From Bacillota bacterium (GTDB lineage Bacteria; Bacillota; Clostridia; Christensenellales; CAG-138): 32,064 nt of DNA. This document shows positions 1-8,388 of this stretch, one piece after another. A model generated the notes under the pieces. That model worked only from the letters and a program-made list of their open reading frames with translations. It did not search any database and was not told the DNA's origin. The first letter of the stretch is position 1. Every line of letters begins with the position of its first letter. The position numbers and the translations under genes were made by a program. Where the stretch lies: contig JAEWUO010000035.1 in assembly GCA_023459335.1 (NCBI GenBank), positions 1-32,064 of the forward strand. Direction: 5' to 3'.

Positions 1-448
1 GACCGACGTCAAACATGCCGTCGACCGCGACGATGTAAAACAGCGCGAGCACGACCGCGGCGATGCCGGCGACGAGCGCGAGAACGCCCATTTTTGCCGT
101 AGCGGTCAGAATGATGATGGCGTAAACGAGTGAGAACGCGCCGAGCGTCATCAGCGTTTTGCCCTTTTTCTTCAGCAAGCCGAGCACGCCGGAAGCGGCG
201 ATCAGAAGCCCCATCAACGCGCTCGCGACCTTCAGGCCGGTCGAGAGGGTATAGCTCTCGCTCGGCGTTATGATCTGCAGCGTGTTGTATGCGGCGAAGA
301 AAAGCCCGCATAACGTAAAGAGAATGCCGGCGGGAAGCAGCAGTTTTTTGGAGATTCTGTTCCAGAAGCGCTGCTTATGCGCGGGGCGCGCGATTTTCTT
401 ATCCGCGCTCTTGGCATTCTTCTGCGTTTTGTCTAGATTCTGTGCCAT
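1..448 (-). CDS. Multi-pass membrane protein, partial (C-terminus beyond window)
   Basis: The reading frame is open from an ATG at 448 to the window edge, giving the first 149 residues. The start is set by an AGAGGAA ribosome site 6 bases upstream. Residues 1-36 are hydrophilic and Lys/Arg-rich. Four hydrophobic segments follow at about 37-57, 72-92, 98-118 and 121-143, so this is an integral membrane protein. I do not recognise the family. It follows rpmG by 24 bases and is probably co-transcribed with it. In many Firmicutes secE occupies this place, and the basic N-terminus is reminiscent of SecE. However, SecE normally has one membrane segment, so either a new gene is inserted or SecE sequence lies further left, outside the window. 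Confidence 0.75.
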   Translation of the reverse strand, partial: MAQNLDKTQKNAKSADKKIARPAHKQRFWNRISKKLLLPAGILFTLCGLFFAAYNTLQIITPSESYTLSTGLKVASALMGLLIAASGVLGLLKKKGKTLMTLGAFSLVYAIIILTATAKMGVLALVAGIAAVVLALFYIVAVDGMFDVG

Positions 449-472
449 ATCGTTCCTCTTTCGTCGTATCCG

Positions 473-634
473 TTACTTGGATTCGCGATGCGTGGTGTGC
501 TTGCGGCAGAAACGGCAATACTTGCTGAACTCCAGCCTCTCGGGGTCGTTTTTCTTGTTTTTAAACGTGTTGTAGTTCCTCTGCTTGCACTCTGTGCAGG
601 CAAGGGTGATCTTGACGCGTGCATCTGCTGCCAT
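473..634 (-). CDS. rpmG: 50S ribosomal protein L33 (zinc-binding form)
   Basis: This 53-residue protein is a normal-length L33 of the large ribosomal subunit. It carries the zinc-binding cysteine pairs C13-x2-C16 and C40-x2-C43 of the C+ form, the basic NYNTFKNKKN stretch, and the KHTTHRE C-terminus typical of the family. The ATG at 634 is preceded by GGAGGG. A good sigma-70-type promoter lies upstream (701-729). A membrane protein gene follows 24 bases later on the same strand. In Firmicutes rpmG usually leads secE-nusG-rplK, so the left side beyond this window probably continues into that cluster; this is inference. Confidence 0.96.
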   Translation of the reverse strand: MAADARVKITLACTECKQRNYNTFKNKKNDPERLEFSKYCRFCRKHTTHRESK

Positions 635-676
635 GGTTGAAACCCTCCGTAAAATCGGTTAAAACATCATAAATCG

Positions 677-729
677 AGCCCCTTTGCGGGGCACCTTTGA
701 AAGATACCACAACAAAGGGGCTGTGTCAA
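677..729 (-). promoter_or_regulatory. Promoter of rpmG with flanking inverted repeat
   Basis: The minus strand reads TTGACA (724-729), 17 bases, TATCTT (701-706), with a predicted start near 694. A perfect 10-base inverted repeat, AGCCCCTTTG / CAAAGGGGCT (713-722 and 677-686), places one arm in the -35/-10 spacer and the other in the 5' leader. The leader also contains a short GCCCC-GCAAA-GGGGC hairpin. The repeat could be an operator or simply a leader structure. Confidence 0.75.
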
Positions 730-782
730 TGAAATCTTTCGGTTTTTCCAGATTTTCTGCGAAAAATCCGATATTTCTGCCG

Positions 783-2114
783 CTAATTTCCTGCGACGTT
801 CAGGCCGGAGACGAGCACGCTGGGCGCGGCGAAAAATCCGTTCAGCGGCAAACCGTAACGCAGGTCGTTCCCGACCGCGAGGACGTCCTTCATCATGGTT
901 ACAAAATTGCCCGCGACGGTGATGTTTGCAACGGGGCGAACCGCTGCGCCGTCTTTGATCAACAAGCCTGAAGCTTTGAGTGAAAAGTCGCCGGAAACAG
1001 GGTCCACACCGGCGTTCAGGCCTTCCAGTTCCGCGATGACGAGCCCGTCTCCGAGCCGGCGCGTGAGCTCCTCTCCGGATAGCTGTCCGGGTTCGAGACG
1101 GAACACGGCGGGAGAAACGCCGACCGTCGAGGCCGCGCTTCTGCGGCTCGCGTTGCCGGTGGTCGCGCATCCCGCTTTCTTGGCGGTTTTGAGATTGTGC
1201 AGCAGTGTTTTAAGCACGCCGTTTTCAATCACCGCTTTGGTTATGCAGGGGGTACCTTCGCCGTCGAAGGCGCGCGGGGCGACTGGATCGAACGGATCGT
1301 CCCATAACGTGATAAATCCGCTGGCGATCGTCTGCCCTTCCTTCCCCGCGAGGAGCGAGAGCCCCTTCTGCGCCGCGTCCGCCGAAAACATCCCGGAAAA
1401 CGCCGCGAGCAGATCACACATGGCGTACGGCTTCAGCAGCACGCGGTAACAGCCGGAATCCACCGGCTTTGCGCCGAGTTTCCCCAGCGCATCCGCAACC
1501 GCCTCTGCCGCGCAACCTTCGGCGTCCGCCGCTTCCTGTCCCATGCGGAACGCAAAACCGGTCTGCACCTCGTCGCCGTCCTGAACGGAAGGCATGACAT
1601 AGATCACGGAACTGTTCGACGAGCGCTCGGCGCATAGTCCGAGAGAGTTTTCCAGCAGGACGCTGCCCGCGTCGTAAGCGGCCGTGCAGTATACAGCGCG
1701 TTTCACGCGCGGATCGGCGGACAGGCAAAGCGACTCAAGACGTTTCGCAAGCGCGATGCGCTCCGATTCGTTCATCGCTTTCAGCGCGGAGTCTTCGCGG
1801 TGCACATCCCGATAGATTTGCTTTTTCTGCATCGGATGCTCGTCTTCGTTTTCGATGCATTTGGCGTTGTCCAGCGCATGGCCGACAAGCCGCTCCGGCT
1901 CGTCGACGCATTCGGTATAGGCGTAGCCTTCGCGTCCGCCGAACAGTACCCGCACGGAAACGCCCGCCTCGCGGCTGACGCTGTAACGGTCGATCTCTGC
2001 GCCGTTCGCGTTGACCTCGAAGGATTCGCCGGATGAAAAAAACAGTTCGCACGCCGCGCAGCCGGAAGCTTCCGCAAATGCCGTCGCGCGCTGTGAAAAT
2101 TCCCGATCCGTCAT
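783..2114 (-). CDS. tldE: TldE/PmbA-type metallopeptidase partner subunit
   Basis: This 443-residue protein matches the PmbA/TldE family, the non-catalytic half of the TldD/TldE heterodimeric zinc protease. It lacks an HExxxH metal site, as expected for TldE. It retains family segments such as the GEGTPC region, the LKTLLHNLKTAKK loop and the C-terminal ITVAGNF stretch. The ATG at 2114 overlaps the tldD stop by four bases (ATGA), indicating translational coupling, and a GGGGGGTG ribosome site lies just inside the end of tldD. In E. coli the pair matures microcin B17 and degrades unfolded peptides. No peptide precursor gene is visible here, so the substrate is unknown. No clear terminator follows before the rpmG promoter. 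Confidence 0.92.
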   Translation of the reverse strand: MTDREFSQRATAFAEASGCAACELFFSSGESFEVNANGAEIDRYSVSREAGVSVRVLFGGREGYAYTECVDEPERLVGHALDNAKCIENEDEHPMQKKQIYRDVHREDSALKAMNESERIALAKRLESLCLSADPRVKRAVYCTAAYDAGSVLLENSLGLCAERSSNSSVIYVMPSVQDGDEVQTGFAFRMGQEAADAEGCAAEAVADALGKLGAKPVDSGCYRVLLKPYAMCDLLAAFSGMFSADAAQKGLSLLAGKEGQTIASGFITLWDDPFDPVAPRAFDGEGTPCITKAVIENGVLKTLLHNLKTAKKAGCATTGNASRRSAASTVGVSPAVFRLEPGQLSGEELTRRLGDGLVIAELEGLNAGVDPVSGDFSLKASGLLIKDGAAVRPVANITVAGNFVTMMKDVLAVGNDLRYGLPLNGFFAAPSVLVSGLNVAGN

Positions 2115-3508
2115 TTGATCGCACCCCCCTTGCCGCCGATGGTCATGCCGGAAACGCGGATGCGCGGCTGGCCGACGTTCGTCGGTACGGAGCCGGAAAG
2201 CGAGCCGCACATGCCCGGCGCCATCCACATGTTTTTACCGACACGGTCGATTTTGAACAGCACCTCGCTGCCCTTTCCGATCAGCGTCGCGCCGCGAACG
2301 GGCGAAACGATCTTCCCGTTTTTGATCCAGTACCCTTCCGAAACGCTGAAGTTGAATTCCCCCGTCGAAGGGTTCACCGAACCGCCGCCCATCTTTTTCG
2401 CGAACAGCCCTTCGGCGATGCCGGCGATCATTTCCTCGTCGTCGCCGCTTCCCGCGCAGATAAAGGTATTCGTCATGCGGCTGGTCGGCGCGTACATATA
2501 CCCCTGACGGCGCGAAGAACCCGTGCTCGGCAGATTCATCCGCCTTGAACCGAGTTTGTCGATCAGATAACCTTTTAATATTCCGTTTTCGATCAGCAGG
2601 TTCCTGCGCGGCGTTCCGCCTTCGTCGTCCACGTTGATCGATCCCCATTCGCCCGGCAGCGTTCCGTCGTCCGCCGCGCTGACGCAGTCCGCCGCAATCT
2701 TCGTATTCAGTTTTCCGCAGAAGACCGAGTTGTTCCGTCCAACCGCCGTCGCTTCCAGCGAATGTCCGCATGCCTCGTGGAAGATCACACCGCCGAAACC
2801 GCCGTCGATCACGACGGGCATATTCCCCGCGGGGCACTCCGGCGCGTGCAGCATGGTCACCGCCGTGTTCGCGGCGGATATCGCTTCTTCTTCTACGTCG
2901 ATCACATCGCGATACGTTTCAAACCCGCGGCAGCAGCCCGGGCCTTCGTATCCCATCTGCGCTTCCGTTCCGTTCATGGCGACCGCCTGCAGGAAGATAC
3001 GCGTGCGGGGGCGCTCGTCGGTTACGTACACGCCGTCGGTGGAGACAATGGTCACGCGCTGCACCTGGTCGAGATACCTTACGATCGCCTGCGTCACCTC
3101 GGCGGAAGCGTTTTTCATCGCGAGCGCGCCGCGCCGCATCACCGCTACCCGATCCGCGTTGCCGATTCCGTCAAACGGCTGTATCATTGGCGTCGCAAAC
3201 CGTGTCAGGGAAAGCGTTATATCGACGTTCGGCGCGTGATTCGCTTCGCCCAGCGCCGCAGATGCCGCGCGGGCGGTCTCCATGAGCGCGCGTTCGCTCG
3301 TATCCGCGCTGTATGCATAAGCGCTGTTCGTGCCCTTCAGCACGCGTACGCCCGCGCCGCAGATCCTCGCGTATCCTGCGGACTCCACTTTGCCGTCGAT
3401 CATCTCGACGCGTGTGCTTTCGTTGTCCTCCAGAAACAATTCGGCATAATCCGCGCCGGTTGTCTGCGCCTGGCGCAGTACGGCGCGCGCCGTGTCCTCG
3501 CGTATCAA
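2111..3508 (-). CDS. tldD: TldD zinc metalloprotease, catalytic subunit
   Basis: This 465-residue cytosolic protease is the catalytic half of the TldD/TldE complex. The zinc site HEACGH is at residues 244-249, followed by SLEATAVGR, the usual context of the TldD HExxxH motif. Cys434 in PGMCGSLSG matches the family's conserved third-ligand cysteine. Length and layout are normal for TldD. The start is a TTG at 3508, chosen because GAGGAA sits 6 bases upstream and no ATG with a ribosome site is nearby. The stop overlaps the tldE start. A TTGACG-17-TATGAT promoter lies at 3593-3621. Confidence 0.95.
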   Translation of the reverse strand: MIREDTARAVLRQAQTTGADYAELFLEDNESTRVEMIDGKVESAGYARICGAGVRVLKGTNSAYAYSADTSERALMETARAASAALGEANHAPNVDITLSLTRFATPMIQPFDGIGNADRVAVMRRGALAMKNASAEVTQAIVRYLDQVQRVTIVSTDGVYVTDERPRTRIFLQAVAMNGTEAQMGYEGPGCCRGFETYRDVIDVEEEAISAANTAVTMLHAPECPAGNMPVVIDGGFGGVIFHEACGHSLEATAVGRNNSVFCGKLNTKIAADCVSAADDGTLPGEWGSINVDDEGGTPRRNLLIENGILKGYLIDKLGSRRMNLPSTGSSRRQGYMYAPTSRMTNTFICAGSGDDEEMIAGIAEGLFAKKMGGGSVNPSTGEFNFSVSEGYWIKNGKIVSPVRGATLIGKGSEVLFKIDRVGKNMWMAPGMCGSLSGSVPTNVGQPRIRVSGMTIGGKGGAIK

Positions 3509-3592
3509 TGCGTGTTCCTCTCTTTTTATGAATTGCGCCGCAGAGTACGCCAGCTCAATCCGCTGTGTCCCTTAACGCTTTTATTCCTTATT

Positions 3593-3621
3593 ATCATAGT
3601 AGCCTGTCCCGAAATCGTCAA
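3593..3621 (-). promoter_or_regulatory. Promoter of tldD-tldE
   Basis: The minus strand has TTGACG (3616-3621), a 17-base spacer and TATGAT (3593-3598). The predicted start is near 3586, leaving a leader of roughly 80 bases before the TTG start of tldD. Confidence 0.65.
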
Positions 3622-3671
3622 CCCGCCTGAAGCGAATCGGAGCGCTTACAAAAAAACTGATTTTTTGTCTC

Positions 3672-3701
3672 TTTACAAGTATCAACGGTACATGATATAT
3701 T
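3672..3701 (+). promoter_or_regulatory. Promoter of the MFS exporter, apparently leaderless
   Basis: TTTACA (3672-3677), an 18-base spacer and TATATT (3696-3701) form a good promoter. The -10 box ends 7 bases before the ATG at 3709, so transcription should start at or next to the start codon. No Shine-Dalgarno sequence is present. Just upstream, 3651-3671 holds an A/T-rich inverted repeat (ACAAAAAA / TTTTTTGT). Confidence 0.6.
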
Positions 3702-3708
3702 AGCCGTC

Positions 3709-4953
3709 ATGGACGAGGCGAAAAATAAACTCTGGTCAAAAGACTTTACGATACTGACGCTCGGCACGGTCGTTTCCATGCTCGGAAACGCGGTCGCCGG
3801 GTTTGCTATCGGTCTTTTGGTGCTCGATAAAACCGATTCCGTGATGCTGTACGCTCTGTTTATGATCTGTTACAGCCTGCCTCGTATCGTGCTGCCCATG
3901 GTTGCGGGACCTTATCTCGACCGGTTTTCCAGAAAGCGCGTGATCTATTCGCTTGATTTTCTCTCCGCCGCGCTCTACGCAGCGTTCTTCTTCCTTCTGC
4001 TGAAAGGATATTTTAATTATACGGCATACCTGCTGATTTCGATGCTGATGGGTTCGATCGACAGCGTATACTCCGTCGCGTACGACAGTTTTTATCCGCT
4101 GCTGATTCCGGAAGGCAACTATACGCGCGCATATTCGATCGCCAGCCTGATCTATCCGCTCAGCAACGCCATCATGGTGCCGATCGCGGGCGTCTGCTAC
4201 CGGACGATCGGACTTGCGCCGCTGTTCCTCTTCAACGCGGCGACGTTTCTCTTCGCCGCCATCGCGGAAACGCAGATCAAGGCAGTTGAGACGCATACCG
4301 AAAAACGCGCGGACGAGCGTTTCGACGGCAAGCAGTTCCTGCAAGATCTGAAAGACGGCTTTGCATACCTCAAACGCGAACGCGGCCTGAATGCGATCAC
4401 CTGGTTTTTCTTTGTGATGATGCTCGCAAGTTCCGTCTGCATGACGCTCGCGCTGCCGTACTTCAAGGGACTGACGGGTGTGGACGGTGTTATGCAGTAC
4501 ACGTTCGTCATGGGCGCAAACACGATCGGAAGGCTCGTCGGCGGCGGCGTACACTATTTTTTCCGTTATCCCGAAGAAAAAAAATACAATATCGCGCTGT
4601 TTGTATACGTTGTTATTTCAATCATCGACGGCGCGTATCTCTTCTTCCCGTTCTGGCTCATGCTGATCTTTATGTTCATCGAAGGCATGCTCGGCGTCAC
4701 GAGCTACAACATCCGCATCTCCAGCACGCAGAACTATCTTCCCGACGTGATGCGCGGCCGCTTCAACGGATTGTTTCAGATGCTCAGCATCTTCGGCACG
4801 ATCATAGGTCAGCTCGTCGCGGGCGCGATCGGCGGCCTGCTGCCGATCCGCTGGATCGTCGCTGCCTGCATGGCGGTCACGGCGCTTTCGGTATTCTTCA
4901 TCATTGTCCCCAACGGCGAACATGTAAAGAAGATTTACAATGTAAATGTATAG
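3709..4953 (+). CDS. MFS-family transporter (MFS_3, drug/efflux type)
   Basis: This 414-residue inner-membrane protein has the alternating hydrophobic segments of a 12-helix major facilitator. The cytoplasmic loop after helix 2 reads DRFSRKRV, a version of the MFS motif A. A hydrophilic central loop (about 193-220) separates the two halves. The layout resembles the MFS_3 group of exporters (macrolide efflux, EntS-like), so a proton-driven export role is likely; the substrate cannot be read from sequence. There is no ribosome site before the ATG at 3709, and the -10 box is 7 bases away. It is a single-gene unit closed by a terminator at 4983-5010. Confidence 0.85.
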   Translation: MDEAKNKLWSKDFTILTLGTVVSMLGNAVAGFAIGLLVLDKTDSVMLYALFMICYSLPRIVLPMVAGPYLDRFSRKRVIYSLDFLSAALYAAFFFLLLKGYFNYTAYLLISMLMGSIDSVYSVAYDSFYPLLIPEGNYTRAYSIASLIYPLSNAIMVPIAGVCYRTIGLAPLFLFNAATFLFAAIAETQIKAVETHTEKRADERFDGKQFLQDLKDGFAYLKRERGLNAITWFFFVMMLASSVCMTLALPYFKGLTGVDGVMQYTFVMGANTIGRLVGGGVHYFFRYPEEKKYNIALFVYVVISIIDGAYLFFPFWLMLIFMFIEGMLGVTSYNIRISSTQNYLPDVMRGRFNGLFQMLSIFGTIIGQLVAGAIGGLLPIRWIVAACMAVTALSVFFIIVPNGEHVKKIYNVNV

Positions 4954-4982
4954 AAGAAGAATATATTCATTCAGAATTCCCG

Positions 4983-5010
4983 AAAAGCCGGCTTTGTCGC
5001 TGGCTTTTTT
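4983..5010 (+). terminator. Rho-independent terminator after the MFS gene
   Basis: AAAAGCC pairs with GGCTTTT around a short loop and is followed by a T run, 30 bases after the stop codon. Confidence 0.75.
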
Positions 5011-5092
5011 ATTGTTGTTATGGCATAATGGGAACAGCGTCTGCCGGTGAATTTCCGGCGGCAAATTTATCAGCCAATCAGGAGGCAATGTC

Positions 5093-6208
5093 ATGTTCGA
5101 TCCGAGAATTCTCAAGCTGGCCGACGGTCTGGTCAACTTTTCCTGCGCGGTAAAGCCCGGTGAAAATGTGCTCATCGAGAGCATCGGCGGCAACGAGGAA
5201 CTCACCCGCGCGCTCATCAAGGAAGTCTACAAAGTGGGCGGCTTCCCTTTTCTCTGGGTTGGGGACAAAAGTTTTGACCGGGAGATCCTGATGCACTGCA
5301 CGCCGGAACAGCTTTCGCTCCGCGCGGAAGCCGACGCGTACCTCATGGCGCGGATGCAGGCGTATATCGGCGTGCGCGGCGGCCCGAACGCGAGCGAGAT
5401 GGCCGACGTGCCGGGCGATCAATTCAACGATTATATGAAGTACTACTGGACGCCCGTACACGGGCAGATCCGCGTGCCCAAGACGAAGTGGGTCATCCTG
5501 CGTTACCCGACGCCGGGTATGGCGCAGCTTGCCGAGATGAGCACGGAAGCGTTCGAAGACTTTTATTTCAACGTCTGTACGCTGGATTACGGTAAAATGG
5601 ACCGCGCGATGGATTCGCTCAAAGCGCTGATGGAGCGCACGGACCGCGTTCGCCTGACCGCGAAGGGCACGGACCTGCGCTTCTCGATCAAAGGCCTGCC
5701 GGCCATCAAATGCGCGGGACGCGTCAACATTCCCGACGGCGAAATCTTCACCGCGCCGGTCAGAACGAGCGTTAACGGCACGATCGCCTACAACACGCCC
5801 TCGATCGAATCCGGCTTTACGTTTACGGACATCAAGCTCACGTTCAAAGACGGAAAAATCGTGGAAGCCTCCGCGAACGATACGGAGCGCATCAACAAGC
5901 AGCTCGACATCGACGAGGGCGCGCGCTATGTCGGCGAATTCGCCATTGGCGTGAACCCCTATATCACGTTTCCGATGAAAGACACGCTCTTCGACGAAAA
6001 GATCGCGGGCAGCATCCACTTTACGCCCGGCGCCTGTTATGACGACTGTGACAACGGCAATAAATCCAGCCAGCACTGGGACATCGTGTTAATCCAGACG
6101 CCGGAATACGGCGGCGGCGAAATCTGGTTCGACGACATGCTGATCCGCAAAGACGGCTGCTTTGTCCTGCCTGAACTGGAGTGCCTCAATCCGGAAAACC
6201 TGAAATAA
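5093..6208 (+). CDS. M29-family metalloaminopeptidase (AmpS/PepS type)
   Basis: This 371-residue cytosolic enzyme removes N-terminal residues from peptides using two metal ions. The family's metal ligands can be placed: E217 in NIPDGEIF, E282 in VGEFAIG, H309 in GSIHFTPG, and H328/D330 in the HWD motif; Y316 may be the catalytic tyrosine. The length is slightly shorter than the usual 400 or so residues of thermophilic AmpS relatives. The ATG at 5093 has a strong AGGAGG site 7 bases upstream. The gene is a single unit ending in a strong terminator. A possible extended -10 (TGGCATAAT, around 5022-5030) lies upstream, with no convincing -35. Confidence 0.92.
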   Translation: MFDPRILKLADGLVNFSCAVKPGENVLIESIGGNEELTRALIKEVYKVGGFPFLWVGDKSFDREILMHCTPEQLSLRAEADAYLMARMQAYIGVRGGPNASEMADVPGDQFNDYMKYYWTPVHGQIRVPKTKWVILRYPTPGMAQLAEMSTEAFEDFYFNVCTLDYGKMDRAMDSLKALMERTDRVRLTAKGTDLRFSIKGLPAIKCAGRVNIPDGEIFTAPVRTSVNGTIAYNTPSIESGFTFTDIKLTFKDGKIVEASANDTERINKQLDIDEGARYVGEFAIGVNPYITFPMKDTLFDEKIAGSIHFTPGACYDDCDNGNKSSQHWDIVLIQTPEYGGGEIWFDDMLIRKDGCFVLPELECLNPENLK

Positions 6209-6222
6209 CGCAATCCGCAGCA

Positions 6223-6256
6223 CAGCCCGGCGCATTTGCGCCGGGCTGTTGTTTTG
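6223..6256 (+). terminator. Strong terminator after the aminopeptidase gene
   Basis: An 11-bp perfect stem (6223-6233 with 6238-6248) and an ATTT loop are followed by TTGTTTTG. The tail is U-rich only in the plus direction. Confidence 0.9.
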
Positions 6257-6275
6257 CGGCCTATATAATCTTCGC

Positions 6276-6812
6276 TCAGACTTCCGGCTCGATCAGGCCG
6301 TAATTGCCGTCTTTGCGTTTATAGAGCACGTTCATCCGGTTTGTCTCCGCGTTGAGGAATACGTAAAACGAGTGCCCGACCATCTCGATCTGCAGCATGG
6401 CTTCCTCTTCGCTCATGGGCTTGATCGCAAAACGTTTCACGCGAACGATCTTCGGCCCTTCTTCGTCCGCTTCGTCGTCGGAGCCGCCGAGGGTGGACTC
6501 CATCTCGCGCAGCGCGCCCGAGCGAAGACATTTTTCAAGTCTGGTGCGATGACGGATAATTTGCTTTTCCAACTTGTCGAGTACGTTGTCGATGGAGGCG
6601 TACATGTCGCCGGTGATCTCCTCCCCGCGGATGACACCGCCGTCATAAGGGATTGTTACCTCTACGATATGCCGGTTTTTTTCCACAGAGAGGGTGACGA
6701 ACACTTCGGCATCCTGCGGGAAGAACCGCTCGAGCTTTCCAACCTTTTTGTTGACAAGGTCGTTGAGGTAATCGGAGACTTCGAGGTTTTTACCTGTGAT
6801 CGAAATACGCAT
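6276..6812 (-). CDS. hpf: Ribosome hibernation-promoting factor, long form
   Basis: This 178-residue protein is a long-form Hpf. The N-terminal S30AE domain (about 1-100) begins MRISITGKNLEVSDYL and binds the decoding site of the small subunit. An acidic linker (about 108-120) leads to the C-terminal dimerisation domain (about 121-178, ending NYGLIEPEV). That domain joins two 70S ribosomes into inactive 100S particles in stationary phase. The ATG at 6812 is preceded by AAGGAG. The gene stands alone. Its upstream region is A/T-rich, but I could not assign a convincing sigma-70 promoter; stress-dependent expression would be usual for the family. Confidence 0.96.
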   Translation of the reverse strand: MRISITGKNLEVSDYLNDLVNKKVGKLERFFPQDAEVFVTLSVEKNRHIVEVTIPYDGGVIRGEEITGDMYASIDNVLDKLEKQIIRHRTRLEKCLRSGALREMESTLGGSDDEADEEGPKIVRVKRFAIKPMSEEEAMLQIEMVGHSFYVFLNAETNRMNVLYKRKDGNYGLIEPEV

Positions 6813-7036
6813 GATACCACTCCTTTACGGCAAACGATTTTGTACTCTGCCTTATTTATTATTCGATACAACGATGACATTTCCCTTTACCTGACGTCTA
6901 TAATTTTACAGGAATCCGTTGGTATTAGTTTGTCATCCTTGTGAACGAATTCTATAATAATTTGATCCTGTTTTTCCGTAATAGTATCACTAACATTTTC
7001 TCAAGAATCAGGTATCATCTGAGCTTGCTTGGTTAT

Positions 7037-7071
7037 TATAAAAAAGCGGCGGCATTCATCCGCTGCTTTTG
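7037..7071 (-). terminator. Terminator after guaD
   Basis: On the minus strand AAAAGCAGCGG pairs with CCGCCGCTTTT (one mismatch) and runs into a T tract, directly after the guaD stop. It closes the hydantoinase-nucleotidyltransferase-guaD operon. Confidence 0.85.
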
Positions 7072-7075
7072 CCGG

Positions 7076-8332
7076 CTATTTCAGTCTTTTTCCGCCGCCG
7101 TAAACCGCTACGATATTCTTTCTGTCCGAGAGGTACACCGCACGCTCGAACCGCTCCCGCACGGTCAGTTTCCGCGCGCTCGGCGGGAGGGAAGCGTCGT
7201 CCAGCACCACCGCGTGAAGGGGGTTGCCCCGCGCAAAACCGTCCCTGTCCCCGAAATACCGCGCGCCCGCGCTCGTCGCGAGATAGTACGCTTCTCCGAC
7301 GGAGAGAAACGCGTCTTCTCCCCCTGTCGCGATCGCGCGCGCCTTCGACATGCGCAGACAGCAGGTTAAAACCTGCAGCATCGGCAGCTGCGCACCGCCG
7401 GCGATATCCGACCCCAGCGCGAGCCAGACCCCGCGCTGCGTCATTTTCCGCACGGGCGCAAATCCGCTGCAAATGTTGATATTCGAATCCGGACAGTGTA
7501 CGCAAAGCACATTATGCTCGATCATCGCCTGCTGCTCCCGCTCGTCGGAATGCACGCAGTGCGCCATGATCGTATGGTCTTTCCAGAGCCCGTATTTATC
7601 GTATGTCTGCCAGTACTGCTCGCAGTCGGGATGCAGCTCTTTTACCAACGCGATCTCCGCCTTGTTTTCGCTCAGATGGGACTGTGCAAAAAGGCCGCGC
7701 TCTTGAGCCGTCTCGCCAAGCCAGCGCATGAGCTCGTCCGTGCAGCTGGGGGTAAAACGCGGCGTCAGGATCGGTTTAACGAGCGAGAATCCTCCGCACG
7801 CGTCCAGCCATCTCAGAGTTTCGCGTTTGCTTTCCTCGGTGGATTCCTGGCACTCTCCGCTCGCGCGGTCCATATTGACCTTGCCGACGTATCCGCCTAT
7901 GCCCGCGCGTTCCAGCTCTTCCATTAGAATCAGTGTCGCGTCGGTATGCGTCGAAGAATAGATGCATACGCGCGTGGTGCCGTTTTCAACCAGTTCTGCC
8001 GCGAGACGCCGGTAGACTTCCCGCGCAAAGGCGGTGTCGGAAAACCACGCCTCGGTTTTGAAGGTATATGTTTTCAGCCAATCCAGAAGAGGCAGGTCCA
8101 TGCCCATTCCCAGCATGGGGTACTGCGGCGCATGCAGGTGCATGTCCGAAAATCCCTGCAGGATCAGCCTTCCCGAAAAATCCGTTATCCAAGCGTTTTT
8201 ATACTGTTCGGGCAGCGCGGCAAAGACGCCCTGCACAACGCCGTCTTTCACGGCAAGATATCCGTTTTCCGTCATTTCCGGGTCGCCGAACGATTTCGCT
8301 TCTATAATATCGCCTTTTATCAGTTCGATCAT
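7076..8332 (-). CDS. guaD: Guanine deaminase
   Basis: This 418-residue amidohydrolase converts guanine to xanthine and ammonia in the cytosol. Diagnostic features are the metal-binding D-M-H65-L-H67-A-P-Q segment, the PRFTPSC substrate loop (191-197), H219 in QSHLSEN, H258 in MAHCVH, and D309 in LGSDIAGG. Together these mark the guanine deaminase branch rather than the adenosine or cytosine deaminases. The ATG at 8332 has AAGGAAG 7 bases upstream; that ribosome site lies inside the end of a 15-codon mini-ORF. The start region is tandemly repeated upstream (8301-8462). It is the last gene of the operon and feeds xanthine to the xanthine dehydrogenase encoded at 12551-16218. Confidence 0.95.
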   Translation of the reverse strand: MIELIKGDIIEAKSFGDPEMTENGYLAVKDGVVQGVFAALPEQYKNAWITDFSGRLILQGFSDMHLHAPQYPMLGMGMDLPLLDWLKTYTFKTEAWFSDTAFAREVYRRLAAELVENGTTRVCIYSSTHTDATLILMEELERAGIGGYVGKVNMDRASGECQESTEESKRETLRWLDACGGFSLVKPILTPRFTPSCTDELMRWLGETAQERGLFAQSHLSENKAEIALVKELHPDCEQYWQTYDKYGLWKDHTIMAHCVHSDEREQQAMIEHNVLCVHCPDSNINICSGFAPVRKMTQRGVWLALGSDIAGGAQLPMLQVLTCCLRMSKARAIATGGEDAFLSVGEAYYLATSAGARYFGDRDGFARGNPLHAVVLDDASLPPSARKLTVRERFERAVYLSDRKNIVAVYGGGKRLK

Positions 8333-8336
8333 GTCG

Positions 8337-8384
8337 TTACTTCCTTGTGTTTTCTGCGATATGACCTTTTATGAGTCCGATCAT
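8337..8384 (-). CDS. 15-codon mini-ORF immediately before guaD
   Basis: It reads MIGLIKGHIAENTRK then TAA. Its first residues copy the guaD N-terminus (MIELIKGDI). It is preceded by AAGGAAG at the correct distance, and its stop is 4 bases before the guaD ATG, so ribosomes could terminate and reinitiate on guaD. It arose by tandem duplication. Whether the peptide has any function beyond translational coupling is unknown. Confidence 0.45.
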   Translation of the reverse strand: MIGLIKGHIAENTRK

Positions 8385-8388
8385 GTCG

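Noticed and set aside
2762..3703. Open frame of over 300 codons antisense to tldD
   Set aside because: tldD has its catalytic motif, ribosome site and promoter. The opposite frame is Arg/His/Ala-rich with no recognisable domain.
5078..6076. Long open frame antisense to the M29 aminopeptidase
   Set aside because: Same reason: it mirrors a well-supported gene, has no ribosome site and reads as low-complexity His/Arg/Val-rich sequence.
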